Of a DNA stretch of 64,000 nt, positions 54,797-64,000 are shown one piece after another (the first letter of the stretch is position 1; every line of letters starts with the position of its first letter). Origin of the DNA: an uncultured Polaribacter sp. GTDB lineage: Bacteria > Bacteroidota > Bacteroidia > Flavobacteriales > Flavobacteriaceae. The notes beneath the pieces were generated by a model. The model saw nothing but the letters and a program-made list of their open reading frames with translations, did no database searches and had not been told where the DNA came from. The DNA lies in assembly GCF_947496195.1 (NCBI RefSeq), contig NZ_CANMBY010000001.1:1116001-1180000 (forward strand), read 5' to 3'. Made by a program: the position numbers and the translations under genes.

Positions 54797-55150
54797 ATGA
54801 AAAAAATATTAACAACAGTAATGCTAAGCTTAGGAATCGTAGCATTTGCACAAGAGAAACAACCAACTTTTAAGGCAGAAGGTGATTTAGTAAAAGCTAC
54901 TTACTATTATGCTGATGGATCAATAAAAACACAAGGGTTTTTTAAGAATAAAAAACTAACTGGAGAATGGGTTCGTTTTGATAAGTCTGGGAATAAAACT
55001 CAATTAGCTTATTATAATAATGGTAAAAAAGTTGGAAAATGGTTTATTTGGACAAAACAAACGTTAAAAGAAATTAACTATGAAAATAATAGTATAGCTT
55101 CTGTAAATGTATGGGAACCAAAATCTAAAGTAGCTGTCAATAACGATTAA
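54797..55150 (+). CDS. Exported MORN-variant (YwqK-like) repeat protein
   Basis: 117 residues from the ATG at 54797 (MKKILTTVMLSLGIVAFAQ, signal peptide). Repeats of the YYADGSIKTQGFFKNKKLTGEW and YYNNGKKVGKWFIW kind are MORN-variant beta hairpins seen in YwqK-like proteins. The product is probably periplasmic or secreted. It is not an antitoxin on present evidence, despite family names. Flanked by a terminator with a perfect 16-base stem. Confidence 0.85.
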   Translation: MKKILTTVMLSLGIVAFAQEKQPTFKAEGDLVKATYYYADGSIKTQGFFKNKKLTGEWVRFDKSGNKTQLAYYNNGKKVGKWFIWTKQTLKEINYENNSIASVNVWEPKSKVAVNND

Positions 55151-55170
55151 GTTAAGTTTAAAAAAAAATA

Positions 55171-55202
55171 AAAAAAGCATCTTAAATTTAAGATGCTTTT
55201 TT
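55171..55202. terminator. Terminator 1 between MORN-like gene and tonB
   Basis: Perfect 32-base palindrome with 16-base arms (AAAAAAGCATCTTAAA and its complement) and flanking A and T tracts. Confidence 0.9.
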
Positions 55203-55211
55203 TATGAGCAA

Positions 55212-55244
55212 AAAAAATCTACTAATAAAATTAGTAGATTTTTT
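55212..55244. terminator. Terminator 2 between MORN-like gene and tonB
   Basis: Fifteen-base stem AAAAAATCTACTAAT / ATTAGTAGATTTTTT with an AAA loop. Probably serves tonB on the minus strand. Confidence 0.88.
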
Positions 55245-55262
55245 AATTTATTATATTAAATA

Positions 55263-55982
55263 TTACTCTACAATTAATGTAAAAGGAATACTATATTTAA
55301 CACCTACTGGTTTACCTCTTTGTCTTCCAGGCTTCATTTTAGGTAATTTTTTCATTACACTTACAACCTCACTCTTAATTTTTGGGTGTGGTGCTCTAGC
55401 TTGTATATTTACAATATTACCTTGTCTGTCTATTTTAAAACCGATAAAAACTCTTTTCTTTCCAGGAGATAAACCTAATTCGTTTGGTAATTCTGCATCA
55501 AACTTTCTAGAGAAATGCTTTTGTACCATTTTACTGAAACAAGCTTTTAACTCTTCATTATTTCCAGTACAACCAGGAAAAACAGGAACGTTTTCAATAA
55601 TCATGAAACTTACATCTTCCACAACTTCTTCAACCTCTTCTATTTCTTCAATTTCTTCAACAACAACAGCTTCAGTCTCATCAGTTTCAGTAGACTCAAT
55701 CACAGTTTCTTCAACCTCTTTTTCATCTTCTACAACTTCAATTTTTTCTGGAGTTGGTGGTGGTGGAGTTTTTGGCTTTTCTGGTTCAACTCTTTCAGTA
55801 ATCGGAATTTCTTCTTCTAACTCTGCATTCATATTAACAGTACCTAAATCTCCATAGGTTTTGTCATATGTTTTTTGTTCTATAGCTTGATATGTTACAA
55901 ATAGGGCTAATACTAATCCTATTTGCATGAAAATTTTACTAAAATTTTCTAAATTCGATTTCGGATTTTTTTTAATTTGCAT
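55263..55982 (-). CDS. tonB: Energy transducer TonB
   Basis: 239 residues. One N-terminal span (about 17-35), a proline stretch (KPKTPPPPTPEK, about 70) leading into a long acidic linker rich in Glu/Val (about 80-125) instead of the Pro-Lys linker of E. coli, and a C-terminal TonB domain (about 140-239) with VFIGFKIDRQGNIVNIQARAPHP and KMKPGRQRGKPVGVKYSIPFTLIVE. It transmits proton-motive force to outer-membrane receptors such as the one at 8589-10937. A terminator follows; vanZ lies upstream. Confidence 0.93.
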   Translation of the reverse strand: MQIKKNPKSNLENFSKIFMQIGLVLALFVTYQAIEQKTYDKTYGDLGTVNMNAELEEEIPITERVEPEKPKTPPPPTPEKIEVVEDEKEVEETVIESTETDETEAVVVEEIEEIEEVEEVVEDVSFMIIENVPVFPGCTGNNEELKACFSKMVQKHFSRKFDAELPNELGLSPGKKRVFIGFKIDRQGNIVNIQARAPHPKIKSEVVSVMKKLPKMKPGRQRGKPVGVKYSIPFTLIVE

Positions 55983-56045
55983 ACTAAAGAGTTTTAATAG
56001 GTTGCTAATTTAATTAAATTATTGTGTTTAACGCAAGTCTTTAAC

Positions 56046-56423
56046 TTAATTAATAGTTTTTTTTCTTAAAAAAATATTAAAAATAACTAACGCAAACAAT
56101 ACACCTACAGAATTTGCTAAAACATCAAAGTAATCTGCTGTTCTGTAAACTGTTATGGTATCTTGTAACACTTCAATTATTATGCCAAGAATTATACATA
56201 AAATAACTATTAGGTATTTTTTATTTGGCTTCTTATAAAAAGATAATAACCAAGATAGTGTTAAAACAAAATAAGCTATACTATGATATCCTTTATCTAT
56301 ATGTTTAATTTCTATACCAGTGTTTGGCATTTTCATTAAACTTAGATAAAGAATAACTAAGGTTATTGCAATAGCAAAAAATATGAGATTATCCTTGAAT
56401 AAGGTTTTTATACGCTTCAGCAT
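56046..56423 (-). CDS. VanZ-family membrane protein
   Basis: 125 residues, four spans. VanZ pattern with [21 protein letters not shown] and [29 protein letters not shown]. Function unknown beyond the family name. Its start overlaps the gcvH 3' end by 35 bases; no later start keeps the first span, so I accept the overlap. Confidence 0.9.
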   Translation of the reverse strand: MLKRIKTLFKDNLIFFAIAITLVILYLSLMKMPNTGIEIKHIDKGYHSIAYFVLTLSWLLSFYKKPNKKYLIVILCIILGIIIEVLQDTITVYRTADYFDVLANSVGVLFALVIFNIFLRKKTIN

Positions 56424-56769
56424 CTAATAAATTATCTATTTGAGAAGCATCTGATATTGTAATTTTAATCATCCAACCTTTACCATAAGGATCTGTATTT
56501 ACCAATTCTGGCTCATCTTCTAATTCTTCATTAAATTCTGATACTTCACCTGATAATGGCATAAATAGGTCTGAAACTGTTTTTACAGCTTCTACAGAAC
56601 CAAAAACTTCACCTTCTTCTACTGTGTCATCTAAAGTATCTACATCTACATAAACGATGTCACCTAATTCACCTTGTGCAAAATCTGTAATACCAACTGT
56701 TGCTGTATCACCATCAATTTTTATCCACTCGTGATCTTTTGTAAATTTTAAATCTGCTGGAATATTCAT
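56389..56769 (-). CDS. gcvH: Glycine cleavage system H protein
   Basis: 126 residues. Lipoyl carrier of the glycine cleavage system in the cytoplasm. Lipoylated K63 in [21 protein letters not shown], starting [16 protein letters not shown]. Between sprA (13 bases) and vanZ (35-base overlap), the conserved order in Flavobacteria. Confidence 0.97.
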   Translation of the reverse strand: MNIPADLKFTKDHEWIKIDGDTATVGITDFAQGELGDIVYVDVDTLDDTVEEGEVFGSVEAVKTVSDLFMPLSGEVSEFNEELEDEPELVNTDPYGKGWMIKITISDASQIDNLLDAEAYKNLIQG

Positions 56770-56782
56770 TTTTATTTTATTA

Positions 56783-59700
56783 TTAATTTCCTCCTAAATT
56801 ATAAACAATATTAAACCCTCCATTAATCGCTTGTCTAGGGAAAGTTGTAGATATTGCGTATTCTGATGTTTGATGATTATAATAGAAAGATGCTGTTAAA
56901 CTTCTACTCAATATATAATCGGCTGTAAATTTAATAGAAAATAATCTTTGTCCACCACTAATTTGGTTATTATCTTCATCAATATATCTAATTTGTGTAA
57001 TATTATCTCTTAAAGATACATCTGCCCTTAAATTTATATCACCTTTTAATGTAGTTTTCTTACCTGTAAAACGAGTATTCATTTTTACATTTTTAAACAC
57101 GTAACCTAAACCAAAAATATATTCAGTACCAGCAATGTCTGTTAAAGTACTATTGTTAAAGTTCATAGTTAAGGTTCTGTCTCTTTTAACCTCTCCTCTA
57201 AACGAAAATGAATTTTTCATTTTCATATCTACTTTAATAAGTGGAGAAAATTCATCTACTAATGTTGCACTAGAAATAAGTCTGTCTACTTCGTAATTTC
57301 CTGCAGCATTTGTATTTGCAAATGGGTTATTAGCATCGTACTGTAAATTATTAGTAAAACTAGAAATAGTATACGAAGATTTATAACCATGTGAAACAAT
57401 AAAATTAGAGAAGTTTTTCTTGAACCAATTAAATTTCATTAACCCACTATATCTTAATGTCCAGTTTGGTATTGGTATATTTCTAAACAACCCAGTATTT
57501 ACTTTATTAGGATTTTTACCTGAGTAAGCTGCCATAAAAGCAGGTAATAATACTTGTTGACTGTTTTCTCCAAAACCAGAAATTGGTGCTCCTGTTTCAT
57601 TAGATAATCTATTTGCAACTGTAGCTCTATAGTCTTTCATGGTTTGAAATAGTGCATCACCATCTTTAAAAGCTGTTGATAACATTGAATGACTAGAACT
57701 AAAGTTACCAGTTTCAAAAATTGGAGTATCCTCTAAAGTATTATTTCCAGTAATTAAATCTAATTGCTGAGAGATGTCTCTTGTTTTAATCTTATTACCT
57801 CTAACATCTATATTTAAATCGTTAATAGGCTTTAATGTAAAAGTATAATCTAATTTATTGTAAGAAGTTCTACTATAAGTTTTATTAAAATATTCATCCC
57901 CAGCATTTCTAGAAACTAACCAACCATTTTCTAAAGCTGTATTTCTAAAATCTACTTGACTACCAAAAGCAAATGCAGTTGGTGCCCCTCCTAAGAAACC
58001 TATTCCTTGGTTGTATCCTTGTAAAAACTGACCATTATTTTCTGTATAACTAATTTTACCTTGTTTTACAGATGTTAAAATATCCCAAGTACCTTTTAAT
58101 ATTTTTTTACCTAAAGGTAAATTTTTGCTAGGTCTAATTCTAGCTCTATTACCAGCCTTTGCATTTTTTCGTTGAGCTTTTGTAAGTAAAAGTTTTTCGA
58201 AGTTTATGGCTTTATAAATTTTATCAAAAGACCAAGTAGTATTTAAATTATGCGTATTTGCATTCTGTACAACATTACCAATTTGTTCTACAATAGTTTT
58301 ATCTTGAGATGAAACTTGCCAATCAAAATCTGCAGTGTATGCATAATCTGCTTGTAAAAAACTTAAGAAAGGAAACTTGTCTAAAGGTAAATTATAAGTA
58401 GCATTTAATTTTTGATGATATTGATTTGGTCTACCTACATTAAAGAAGTTATCGAAAACTTGTAAATCTTCTCCACTACCAAAAGCATCATAGATATAAC
58501 TATTTGTAGCATTAAAGTTTAATTGTAATGATTTTGTTAAATCGAAACCAATAGTGTAATCCCAATCGAATAAAAATCTACGTTGTTTTAATTCTGGCTG
58601 AGGTGATAAACCAGCAATTAAGTTTCTAGATTGTTGCTCATTATAACTTCTGTTAATTCTTGAGTTAATAGCAAGAGTTGTTGGTATAGGATTGATATTA
58701 ATATCCTTTAAAAAACGCCAATATTTACTTCTAAAAATAGAGTCATTATTTTTAAATGGCTCTAAAGGTTTAGAGCTAAAGTTAAAATTATAGTTTGCAG
58801 ATGCAACTACATTTTCATTTACATATTTTTGAATATTATAGTCTCTGTGAAACTCTCTATTATGTGCATAAGAAAATGCTAAATTTTCTACATCATAAAA
58901 TTTTGGTTTTTTAGTAGAATTTGGATTTCTATTCTTTTTTACATTATTAAAACTAATACTAGTTCTTTTTGTATAATCTCTAGAAAACTCACTATTTGGG
59001 TTTTGATTAATAGCATCCTCTAATTTTACATCTTGGTATTGAGGATCAAATTTTGGATCAATAAAAGTTTCACCAACACTATAACTCATAGGGATTTGTA
59101 TACCCCATTTTTTAGGAGTTATTACTTTTCCAAGATTTACAGTTGTAGAAACATCATATTTTTTTGTTTCATCTAAAGAACGTTGATTTACTCTGTCTTC
59201 AACATTACCAAAACCAATAGTTTGTATACTACCAGCTAAAGAAACATTAGCAACATCAGCAAAATTTGCATCAGCATTTATAACAGCAGCCCAACTTGCA
59301 TCATTGTCAAAACCAGAAGAACGTAATTCGTTAAACCAAACTTCCCCAGATTTAGAAACAACACCTGTGTTTTTTAATCCTAAAACAATAGTTCTTAATT
59401 GGGCTAGAGTAGGGTTACCTCTTACACTTAATGTATAGGGCTGACTTGCACCTATTGCTGTAGAAGTATATAGCTGATTTATAGGAGCGCCTGCAGCATC
59501 TCTTTCTAATTTAACTTTTCCAAATTCTTCTAAGATAGCATCTAAATTGTTGACTTCTGGCCAAATATCTAATTGACCATTTCCTCCAGAACTAACTGTT
59601 AAAGGTAATTCTATTTCGTAATAATTTTCTGCTAAATCTGTACCTAAACGTATAATACCAGAAAAACCACTATCACCTTCTAAATGCATAAACATTTTAA

Positions 59701-62700
59701 GGTTATTAAAACGTCTTAAATCTACACTTATGTTTTTGTAGATAGCTCTAGTTTTACCTGGCCCTAAATTATTAACTTTTAAAGTAACAGATTGTTCGTT
59801 TTGTAATTGTACAGTAGTACTACCTTGTAAACGTTCACGCTCAATTCCTGGTGGTTGTATATAACTACCATCGTTTTGTTCTATACTCACAACTCCTACT
59901 TCAAAACCTTCTAATTCTTGTTGTGTTAACTCTCTATCTGGGTCTATATTTGGGTCAATAGTTCTTGTATAACGTCTCCAATCTCCACGAACTAAATCTA
60001 ATTCTCCAAAACGCATTACAACAGGCATTCTAAAGTTTGTTAAAAACATTCTTATAAAACGAATACTATTAAAATCTGTAATACCATTCACAGGAGTTCC
60101 ATTTCTTATAGGTACTCTAAATTGATACCAAGTTGTAGATTGTTGATTTCCGTTTTCTAAGGTTATAGTAGTAGTTTTTTCATCAACAATATAATTTCTT
60201 CCTTTTACTAAATCTGCTTTATTCATAGAGATTTTATACTCATAAAAACTTTCTACAGTATTCATTGTTTGGTCTCTATTGATGTCTTCTACATCTGGAT
60301 ATGTAGTTGAAGAGGTTGGGTAAGGTTCTGTTGATTGATTTAAGGTTGGTGAGTTACCTTGTGTATTATTAAAGTTCTTATATCTTCTTAAAATAGATGC
60401 ATTTATAGCATCTAATTCTGTACCTCTAAAAAATTGATAATCATCTGCAGCAGGATCTAAAAGCGTTCTATATTTAGCATCAATATTTGCTAAATTTTGT
60501 TCTTCTAAGTTGGTTAAACCATCAAAACCTAAATCTTGATTTGTTCTAGCTGCATCTTCTTCACTAAATGCATATATAATTGATGGATTTCTTGGTACAT
60601 CACCCCAAATTGTTCTATTTACATTATTACCATTTATTTTTAAACCATCTTCTGGTAATCCGTTTTCGAACATTTTACGATTATCTTTTACAATATCTTC
60701 AGAGATATTTCCAAGATTAATATATAAGTCTCCAACTTGATTTGCTAAATTATTTGGATTTAAACCTTGAGGCAATCCTTCTTCAGCAGTAAGAGAATAA
60801 TTTTCATAAGGATCCATAATCCAAAACTGAATATATTCTACGTTAGCAACATCAAAATTATTAGTGTTTAGAGGACGCATAATTCCACCCCAATTTTCTT
60901 GAGGATTAGGTAAAAAGGCTTCTCCATTTACCACATTTGCATTTGGATTAAAATTGTAAGAACCTCTTTCTTCAGGGAAATAAGCTAAATCTAAAGTTCT
61001 AATTTGTGCATTTTGTGTAATATCTAATTGCTGATTTGGAAAAAGCTCTTGAAAATTAATTTGCCTTGTTTCTGCTCTCGAAAGTTGATCTGCATCTATA
61101 CTTGGTGGCGTTTCACCAAAACCATAAAAAATTTGATCTATACTATACCAAGCTAATTTTGCACGTTTGTAATTGTAAGACAAATCGTTGTTTGCTCCAT
61201 TAAAAATATCATTGGTTTCATATCTTGGTGTACTAGCTTCATACCATTCTAAAGGAGAAATTAAGCTAATAGGAATTTGTGAAGCTTCAAAATCATCTAT
61301 GTAAGAAGTAGCAGCTCCAGTTACATCTAATCCACTTGGTGTACCAGGTAATAAATATGCCATATCTGCTCTAACAGATAAATTTGATGGTACATCTGTA
61401 TCTACAAATGGTAATTTGTTAGCTAATTTTGTGAAATATGGAACTTCTGTTGAGTAATCTAAATTAAACCCAAACATGGTATTATTTATAGGGTCTGAAC
61501 CATAATTTACTTTTGGTGTTAATGGTCTTTCAATAACATTTAAAATTGTACCACCTACTGTTAATTCATCAGAAAATTTATGTTCAACATCTATTCCCAT
61601 AAAGGTTTTTCGTTGCTGATTAAATACAGCATTGTTTTCTGTGGATACATTTATTGGAGTACCTGATGCTTGTAAGCCTGGATCAATAATCTGTACTCTT
61701 CCTAATTGATAATCAACAACATAATCTATGCCTTCTACCAATTGTTTACCACCAGCAGTTACTGTTACAGAACCTCTAGGAACATTAAAAGCACCAATTG
61801 GGATACCTCCAGAATTCTCAGATTTAAAGTACCCTTTTAAAAAGTACTTGTCTTTATTCTGGAAATTATTTTGAATATTAATTTTAGTATTTAGGTATAA
61901 TTCATCAAATAAAAACTTATCATCTGCAGGATTAGTTAAATCATTTTCTAATCCATTTCCAAAAGGTTCTGGATGAGGAAAAATGACATATCCGTTTTGA
62001 GAGTTAACTGTAATTCCTTCTAAATAATCGAAAAATCCATCAGGTGTTCTAAATTGACTTTGGTCTAGCTGATCTAAATTTAATACTTGAATTAAAGGTG
62101 TGTTTGGTATACCAGGAGTTGCTGCATTTTGTAATACATTAGAGGGTATACCTGTATCATCATCTCTATATTGAATTTCAAAACGAAAACCTTCTCTAGT
62201 TAATGGGAAAGCTCCTAAAGCATAAATGTTTTTCATCATTAAACGCCAAGTTGGGAAAGCCTCATCATTACCTGTTGTAGTATTTGTTCTTTTTGTTTGT
62301 AAAACTTCTGAACGTAATAATTTTACAGCTAAATTGTTTGGTGCTTGTACACCATCATTAGAAAACTCTCCAACTTTAAAAGATTTTTGAGTACTACCAT
62401 TTACAGAACCAGCTATAGTATATTCATAAGCTACAGCTAAAACTTCACCATCATTTAATCTTCTATTTAAAGAAATGTAACCTAATTGAGGGTTTAATGA
62501 ATATTCATTTGTATTTAATTTTCGGGCATTCTCTAAGATAGAGTAGTCTGTACCTTGTTGCATTTGGTATGTTGAAGACAACGTATTATCTACGTTAGAA
62601 ACATCTCTAATACCACTTAAAGTACTATTTATATAAATATTATTTGCATTGTTTTGTGGTAAAAATAAGGTTTGCCCATTACTATTAACACTTACAGGAT

Positions 62701-63844
62701 TTGCAGGTTGGACTGTGCCACTATCATCTACTAAATTATTGTAAGTAGTGTTAGGATTATCATTTTCACCTAAATCAGCAAACGCAACAATACTTCTAAA
62801 ATCTTCTGTGGTTGCATTTCTATTAGTAATCCAAACTTCTATCCTTGTAATATTAACCTGACTACTTATTAATGGATAATTTTTTAATGAATTTGCATAA
62901 TTATCTATAAAAAATTGAGATAAGAAAAAGTGACGATCTGTATCATAATCTGTAGCTCTTAATTCGAAAGGCTGAATTGATGCACCTGCTTCTGCAATTA
63001 CATTTGTACTCTCTGAATTTTGCTGAGAAAAAACAGCTGTAATATTTGTATTGCCAAATTGTAGTTTTGTTTTAACCCCAAATAAACTTTGTGCTCCATT
63101 TATTAAAGAGTTTTTAATAGGCATAGATACGTTACCAGCTTCAATACCTTGTATAATATCATCTTCAGTTGGAGTATAATCTATTTTTACTAAATTTTGA
63201 AAATCAAAAGTGGCTTGAGTGTCGTAATTAGCAGTAAACTCAAGTCGTTCTCCAACTTTTGCTCTAATGCTTGCATTTATTTGTTGATCAAAATCAAACA
63301 CAAAACTACTTCTGTTTTCTTCTGAAATTTGAGGATTTTCTGTATTCTGATAAATAAAACCTAATCGTAAATTTATGTTACCTGTAGGTGTAACTTTTAC
63401 TGTATTTCCTCCAAAAATATCTTCAAAAAACTTTGAGTTCACATAATAAGTTGGTAGTAAATCTTTACGCGCTTCTTCAGAATTTTTCTTCTTACTATTT
63501 GTTGCACTTACTTTTTGTTTAAAGTACAATAACATATCTCTCTTTAAACGATATTTTGCGTACTCTTTTCTAGTTAAAAAAATCGGAGTTTTAGTGTAGT
63601 AGTCTCCTATTTTTTCTATGATAACATACCTGTTTAAATCTTTATCAAAAATAACTTCTTTCTTAGCTAAATCATCTAAAAATAACCCTCCTTTTTGTGT
63701 GTTTTTAAAGTCGTATTTTAATTGAATTGTGTCTTTTTTTACAGCTGTAGAATCTTTACTAGAATTAGTTTGAGAGTATAAATTTTGATTTACTAAAAAA
63801 GTAAAAAGAGATAAAAAGAATATATTTTTTAATAATCTATACAA
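56783..63844 (-). CDS. sprA: Type IX secretion outer-membrane translocon SprA (Sov)
   Basis: 2353 residues from a TTG ([20 protein letters not shown], signal peptide). SprA is the giant single-chain outer-membrane barrel of the type IX secretion system, exporting proteins with C-terminal T9SS signals and gliding adhesins. Visible: [10 protein letters not shown] early, long strand-rich body with many Asn/Tyr/Gly repeats and periplasm-facing loops such as [29 protein letters not shown], and a C-terminal strand FNIVYNLGG. Length fits the family (about 2300-2500). Only four bases separate it from ruvA, so they are co-transcribed. No other gld/spr/por genes are in the window. Confidence 0.97.
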   Translation of the reverse strand: MYRLLKNIFFLSLFTFLVNQNLYSQTNSSKDSTAVKKDTIQLKYDFKNTQKGGLFLDDLAKKEVIFDKDLNRYVIIEKIGDYYTKTPIFLTRKEYAKYRLKRDMLLYFKQKVSATNSKKKNSEEARKDLLPTYYVNSKFFEDIFGGNTVKVTPTGNINLRLGFIYQNTENPQISEENRSSFVFDFDQQINASIRAKVGERLEFTANYDTQATFDFQNLVKIDYTPTEDDIIQGIEAGNVSMPIKNSLINGAQSLFGVKTKLQFGNTNITAVFSQQNSESTNVIAEAGASIQPFELRATDYDTDRHFFLSQFFIDNYANSLKNYPLISSQVNITRIEVWITNRNATTEDFRSIVAFADLGENDNPNTTYNNLVDDSGTVQPANPVSVNSNGQTLFLPQNNANNIYINSTLSGIRDVSNVDNTLSSTYQMQQGTDYSILENARKLNTNEYSLNPQLGYISLNRRLNDGEVLAVAYEYTIAGSVNGSTQKSFKVGEFSNDGVQAPNNLAVKLLRSEVLQTKRTNTTTGNDEAFPTWRLMMKNIYALGAFPLTREGFRFEIQYRDDDTGIPSNVLQNAATPGIPNTPLIQVLNLDQLDQSQFRTPDGFFDYLEGITVNSQNGYVIFPHPEPFGNGLENDLTNPADDKFLFDELYLNTKINIQNNFQNKDKYFLKGYFKSENSGGIPIGAFNVPRGSVTVTAGGKQLVEGIDYVVDYQLGRVQIIDPGLQASGTPINVSTENNAVFNQQRKTFMGIDVEHKFSDELTVGGTILNVIERPLTPKVNYGSDPINNTMFGFNLDYSTEVPYFTKLANKLPFVDTDVPSNLSVRADMAYLLPGTPSGLDVTGAATSYIDDFEASQIPISLISPLEWYEASTPRYETNDIFNGANNDLSYNYKRAKLAWYSIDQIFYGFGETPPSIDADQLSRAETRQINFQELFPNQQLDITQNAQIRTLDLAYFPEERGSYNFNPNANVVNGEAFLPNPQENWGGIMRPLNTNNFDVANVEYIQFWIMDPYENYSLTAEEGLPQGLNPNNLANQVGDLYINLGNISEDIVKDNRKMFENGLPEDGLKINGNNVNRTIWGDVPRNPSIIYAFSEEDAARTNQDLGFDGLTNLEEQNLANIDAKYRTLLDPAADDYQFFRGTELDAINASILRRYKNFNNTQGNSPTLNQSTEPYPTSSTTYPDVEDINRDQTMNTVESFYEYKISMNKADLVKGRNYIVDEKTTTITLENGNQQSTTWYQFRVPIRNGTPVNGITDFNSIRFIRMFLTNFRMPVVMRFGELDLVRGDWRRYTRTIDPNIDPDRELTQQELEGFEVGVVSIEQNDGSYIQPPGIERERLQGSTTVQLQNEQSVTLKVNNLGPGKTRAIYKNISVDLRRFNNLKMFMHLEGDSGFSGIIRLGTDLAENYYEIELPLTVSSGGNGQLDIWPEVNNLDAILEEFGKVKLERDAAGAPINQLYTSTAIGASQPYTLSVRGNPTLAQLRTIVLGLKNTGVVSKSGEVWFNELRSSGFDNDASWAAVINADANFADVANVSLAGSIQTIGFGNVEDRVNQRSLDETKKYDVSTTVNLGKVITPKKWGIQIPMSYSVGETFIDPKFDPQYQDVKLEDAINQNPNSEFSRDYTKRTSISFNNVKKNRNPNSTKKPKFYDVENLAFSYAHNREFHRDYNIQKYVNENVVASANYNFNFSSKPLEPFKNNDSIFRSKYWRFLKDININPIPTTLAINSRINRSYNEQQSRNLIAGLSPQPELKQRRFLFDWDYTIGFDLTKSLQLNFNATNSYIYDAFGSGEDLQVFDNFFNVGRPNQYHQKLNATYNLPLDKFPFLSFLQADYAYTADFDWQVSSQDKTIVEQIGNVVQNANTHNLNTTWSFDKIYKAINFEKLLLTKAQRKNAKAGNRARIRPSKNLPLGKKILKGTWDILTSVKQGKISYTENNGQFLQGYNQGIGFLGGAPTAFAFGSQVDFRNTALENGWLVSRNAGDEYFNKTYSRTSYNKLDYTFTLKPINDLNIDVRGNKIKTRDISQQLDLITGNNTLEDTPIFETGNFSSSHSMLSTAFKDGDALFQTMKDYRATVANRLSNETGAPISGFGENSQQVLLPAFMAAYSGKNPNKVNTGLFRNIPIPNWTLRYSGLMKFNWFKKNFSNFIVSHGYKSSYTISSFTNNLQYDANNPFANTNAAGNYEVDRLISSATLVDEFSPLIKVDMKMKNSFSFRGEVKRDRTLTMNFNNSTLTDIAGTEYIFGLGYVFKNVKMNTRFTGKKTTLKGDINLRADVSLRDNITQIRYIDEDNNQISGGQRLFSIKFTADYILSRSLTASFYYNHQTSEYAISTTFPRQAINGGFNIVYNLGGN

Positions 63845-63848
63845 TGGA

Positions 63849-64000
63849 TTATAAGTTTTTTAGAGCTGATTTTATAATATTTTCTACAGAAGCATCTGGC
63901 TGTTCTTTTAAAATAGTGTTTACAATTTTCTCAGATTGTTTTCTATGATAGCCTAAAACTTCTAAAGCAGATAACGCTTCATCTTTATTAGTATTGCTTG
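63849..64000 (-). CDS. ruvA: Holliday junction DNA helicase RuvA, 3' end
   Basis: Partial; read by hand on the minus strand to a TAA at 63849-63851. The visible 50 residues (DEALSALEVLGYHRKQSEKI, then ENIIKSALKNL) are RuvA domain III, which contacts RuvB. The remainder lies beyond base 64000. Located directly upstream of sprA, as expected in Flavobacteria. Confidence 0.88.
   Translation of the reverse strand, partial: SNTNKDEALSALEVLGYHRKQSEKIVNTILKEQPDASVENIIKSALKNL

Noticed and set aside
54797-55150. MORN-like protein as a toxin-antitoxin antitoxin
   Set aside because: It has a signal peptide and no toxin gene beside it; the antitoxin label of the YwqK family does not fit here.
55204-55857. 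Plus-strand 217-codon Ser/Thr-rich frame
   Set aside because: Antisense of the acidic Glu/Val linker of tonB, and its start lies in a terminator region.

Overview
The window is an AT-rich chromosomal segment of a member of the Bacteroidetes, very probably a marine Flavobacteriaceae of the Polaribacter/Tenacibaculum kind (family inference, species not determinable here). The support is the type IX secretion translocon gene sprA in its usual ruvA-sprA-gcvH-vanZ-tonB surroundings, promoters with the Bacteroidetes -7 element TAnnTTTG, weak or absent Shine-Dalgarno sequences, frequent TTG starts, an atpD-atpC pair on its own, OmpA proteins with thrombospondin type 3 repeats and a TonB receptor with a carboxypeptidase-like N-terminal domain. 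No rRNA, tRNA, CRISPR array, transposase, integrase or phage gene was seen. Coding density is high and the window looks like stable core genome.

Layout: 1-3.2 kb, a cut-off HU-like membrane protein gene diverging from dprA, then a conserved unknown and a small membrane protein. 3.2-7.4 kb, an EamA transporter and mfd on the minus strand. 7.5-12.5 kb, an outer-membrane protein, then a metal-homeostasis block: TonB receptor plus thioredoxin-like protein diverging from a DtxR-type regulator plus ZIP transporter, with a perfect 20-bp palindromic operator between them. 12.6-20.6 kb, an AddA-type helicase-nuclease, kbl, an OmpA-family protein and atpDC. 20.7-25.0 kb, a lipoprotein, membrane protein, histidine kinase and response regulator group, then rbfA and a LolC/E-like permease. 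25.0-29.9 kb, hpf, dus, a DUF4345 protein, an M28 peptidase, a TolB-like lipoprotein and an EF-hand protein.

29.9-35.4 kb on the minus strand is the most distinctive locus: an arsenosugar biosynthesis cluster with DUF547 protein, CMD/AhpD-like protein, radical SAM ArsS, methyltransferase ArsM, a free-standing lipoyl-like protein, an exported rhodanese, a DUF2064 (TIGR04282-like) glycosyltransferase and a purine nucleoside phosphorylase. Together they read as a route from arsenite through dimethylarsenical to a 5'-deoxyadenosyl adduct, then base removal and glycosylation. The lipoyl-like protein and the rhodanese have no assigned step.

35.4-46 kb holds a VUT-family transporter, fabD, an M16 peptidase, leuS, SemiSWEET, an enoyl-CoA hydratase and a MOSC protein. 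46.2-51.2 kb is a cytochrome oxidase maturation block: cyoE, two subunit III genes, subunit IV, a SCO-like protein without its cysteines, SCO, DUF420 and a CxxC mini-protein. 51.3-56.8 kb holds a TolC-family gene, tsaB, mscS, a DUF1304 gene, a MORN-like gene, tonB, vanZ and gcvH. 56.8-63.8 kb is sprA, and the window ends in the 3' end of ruvA.
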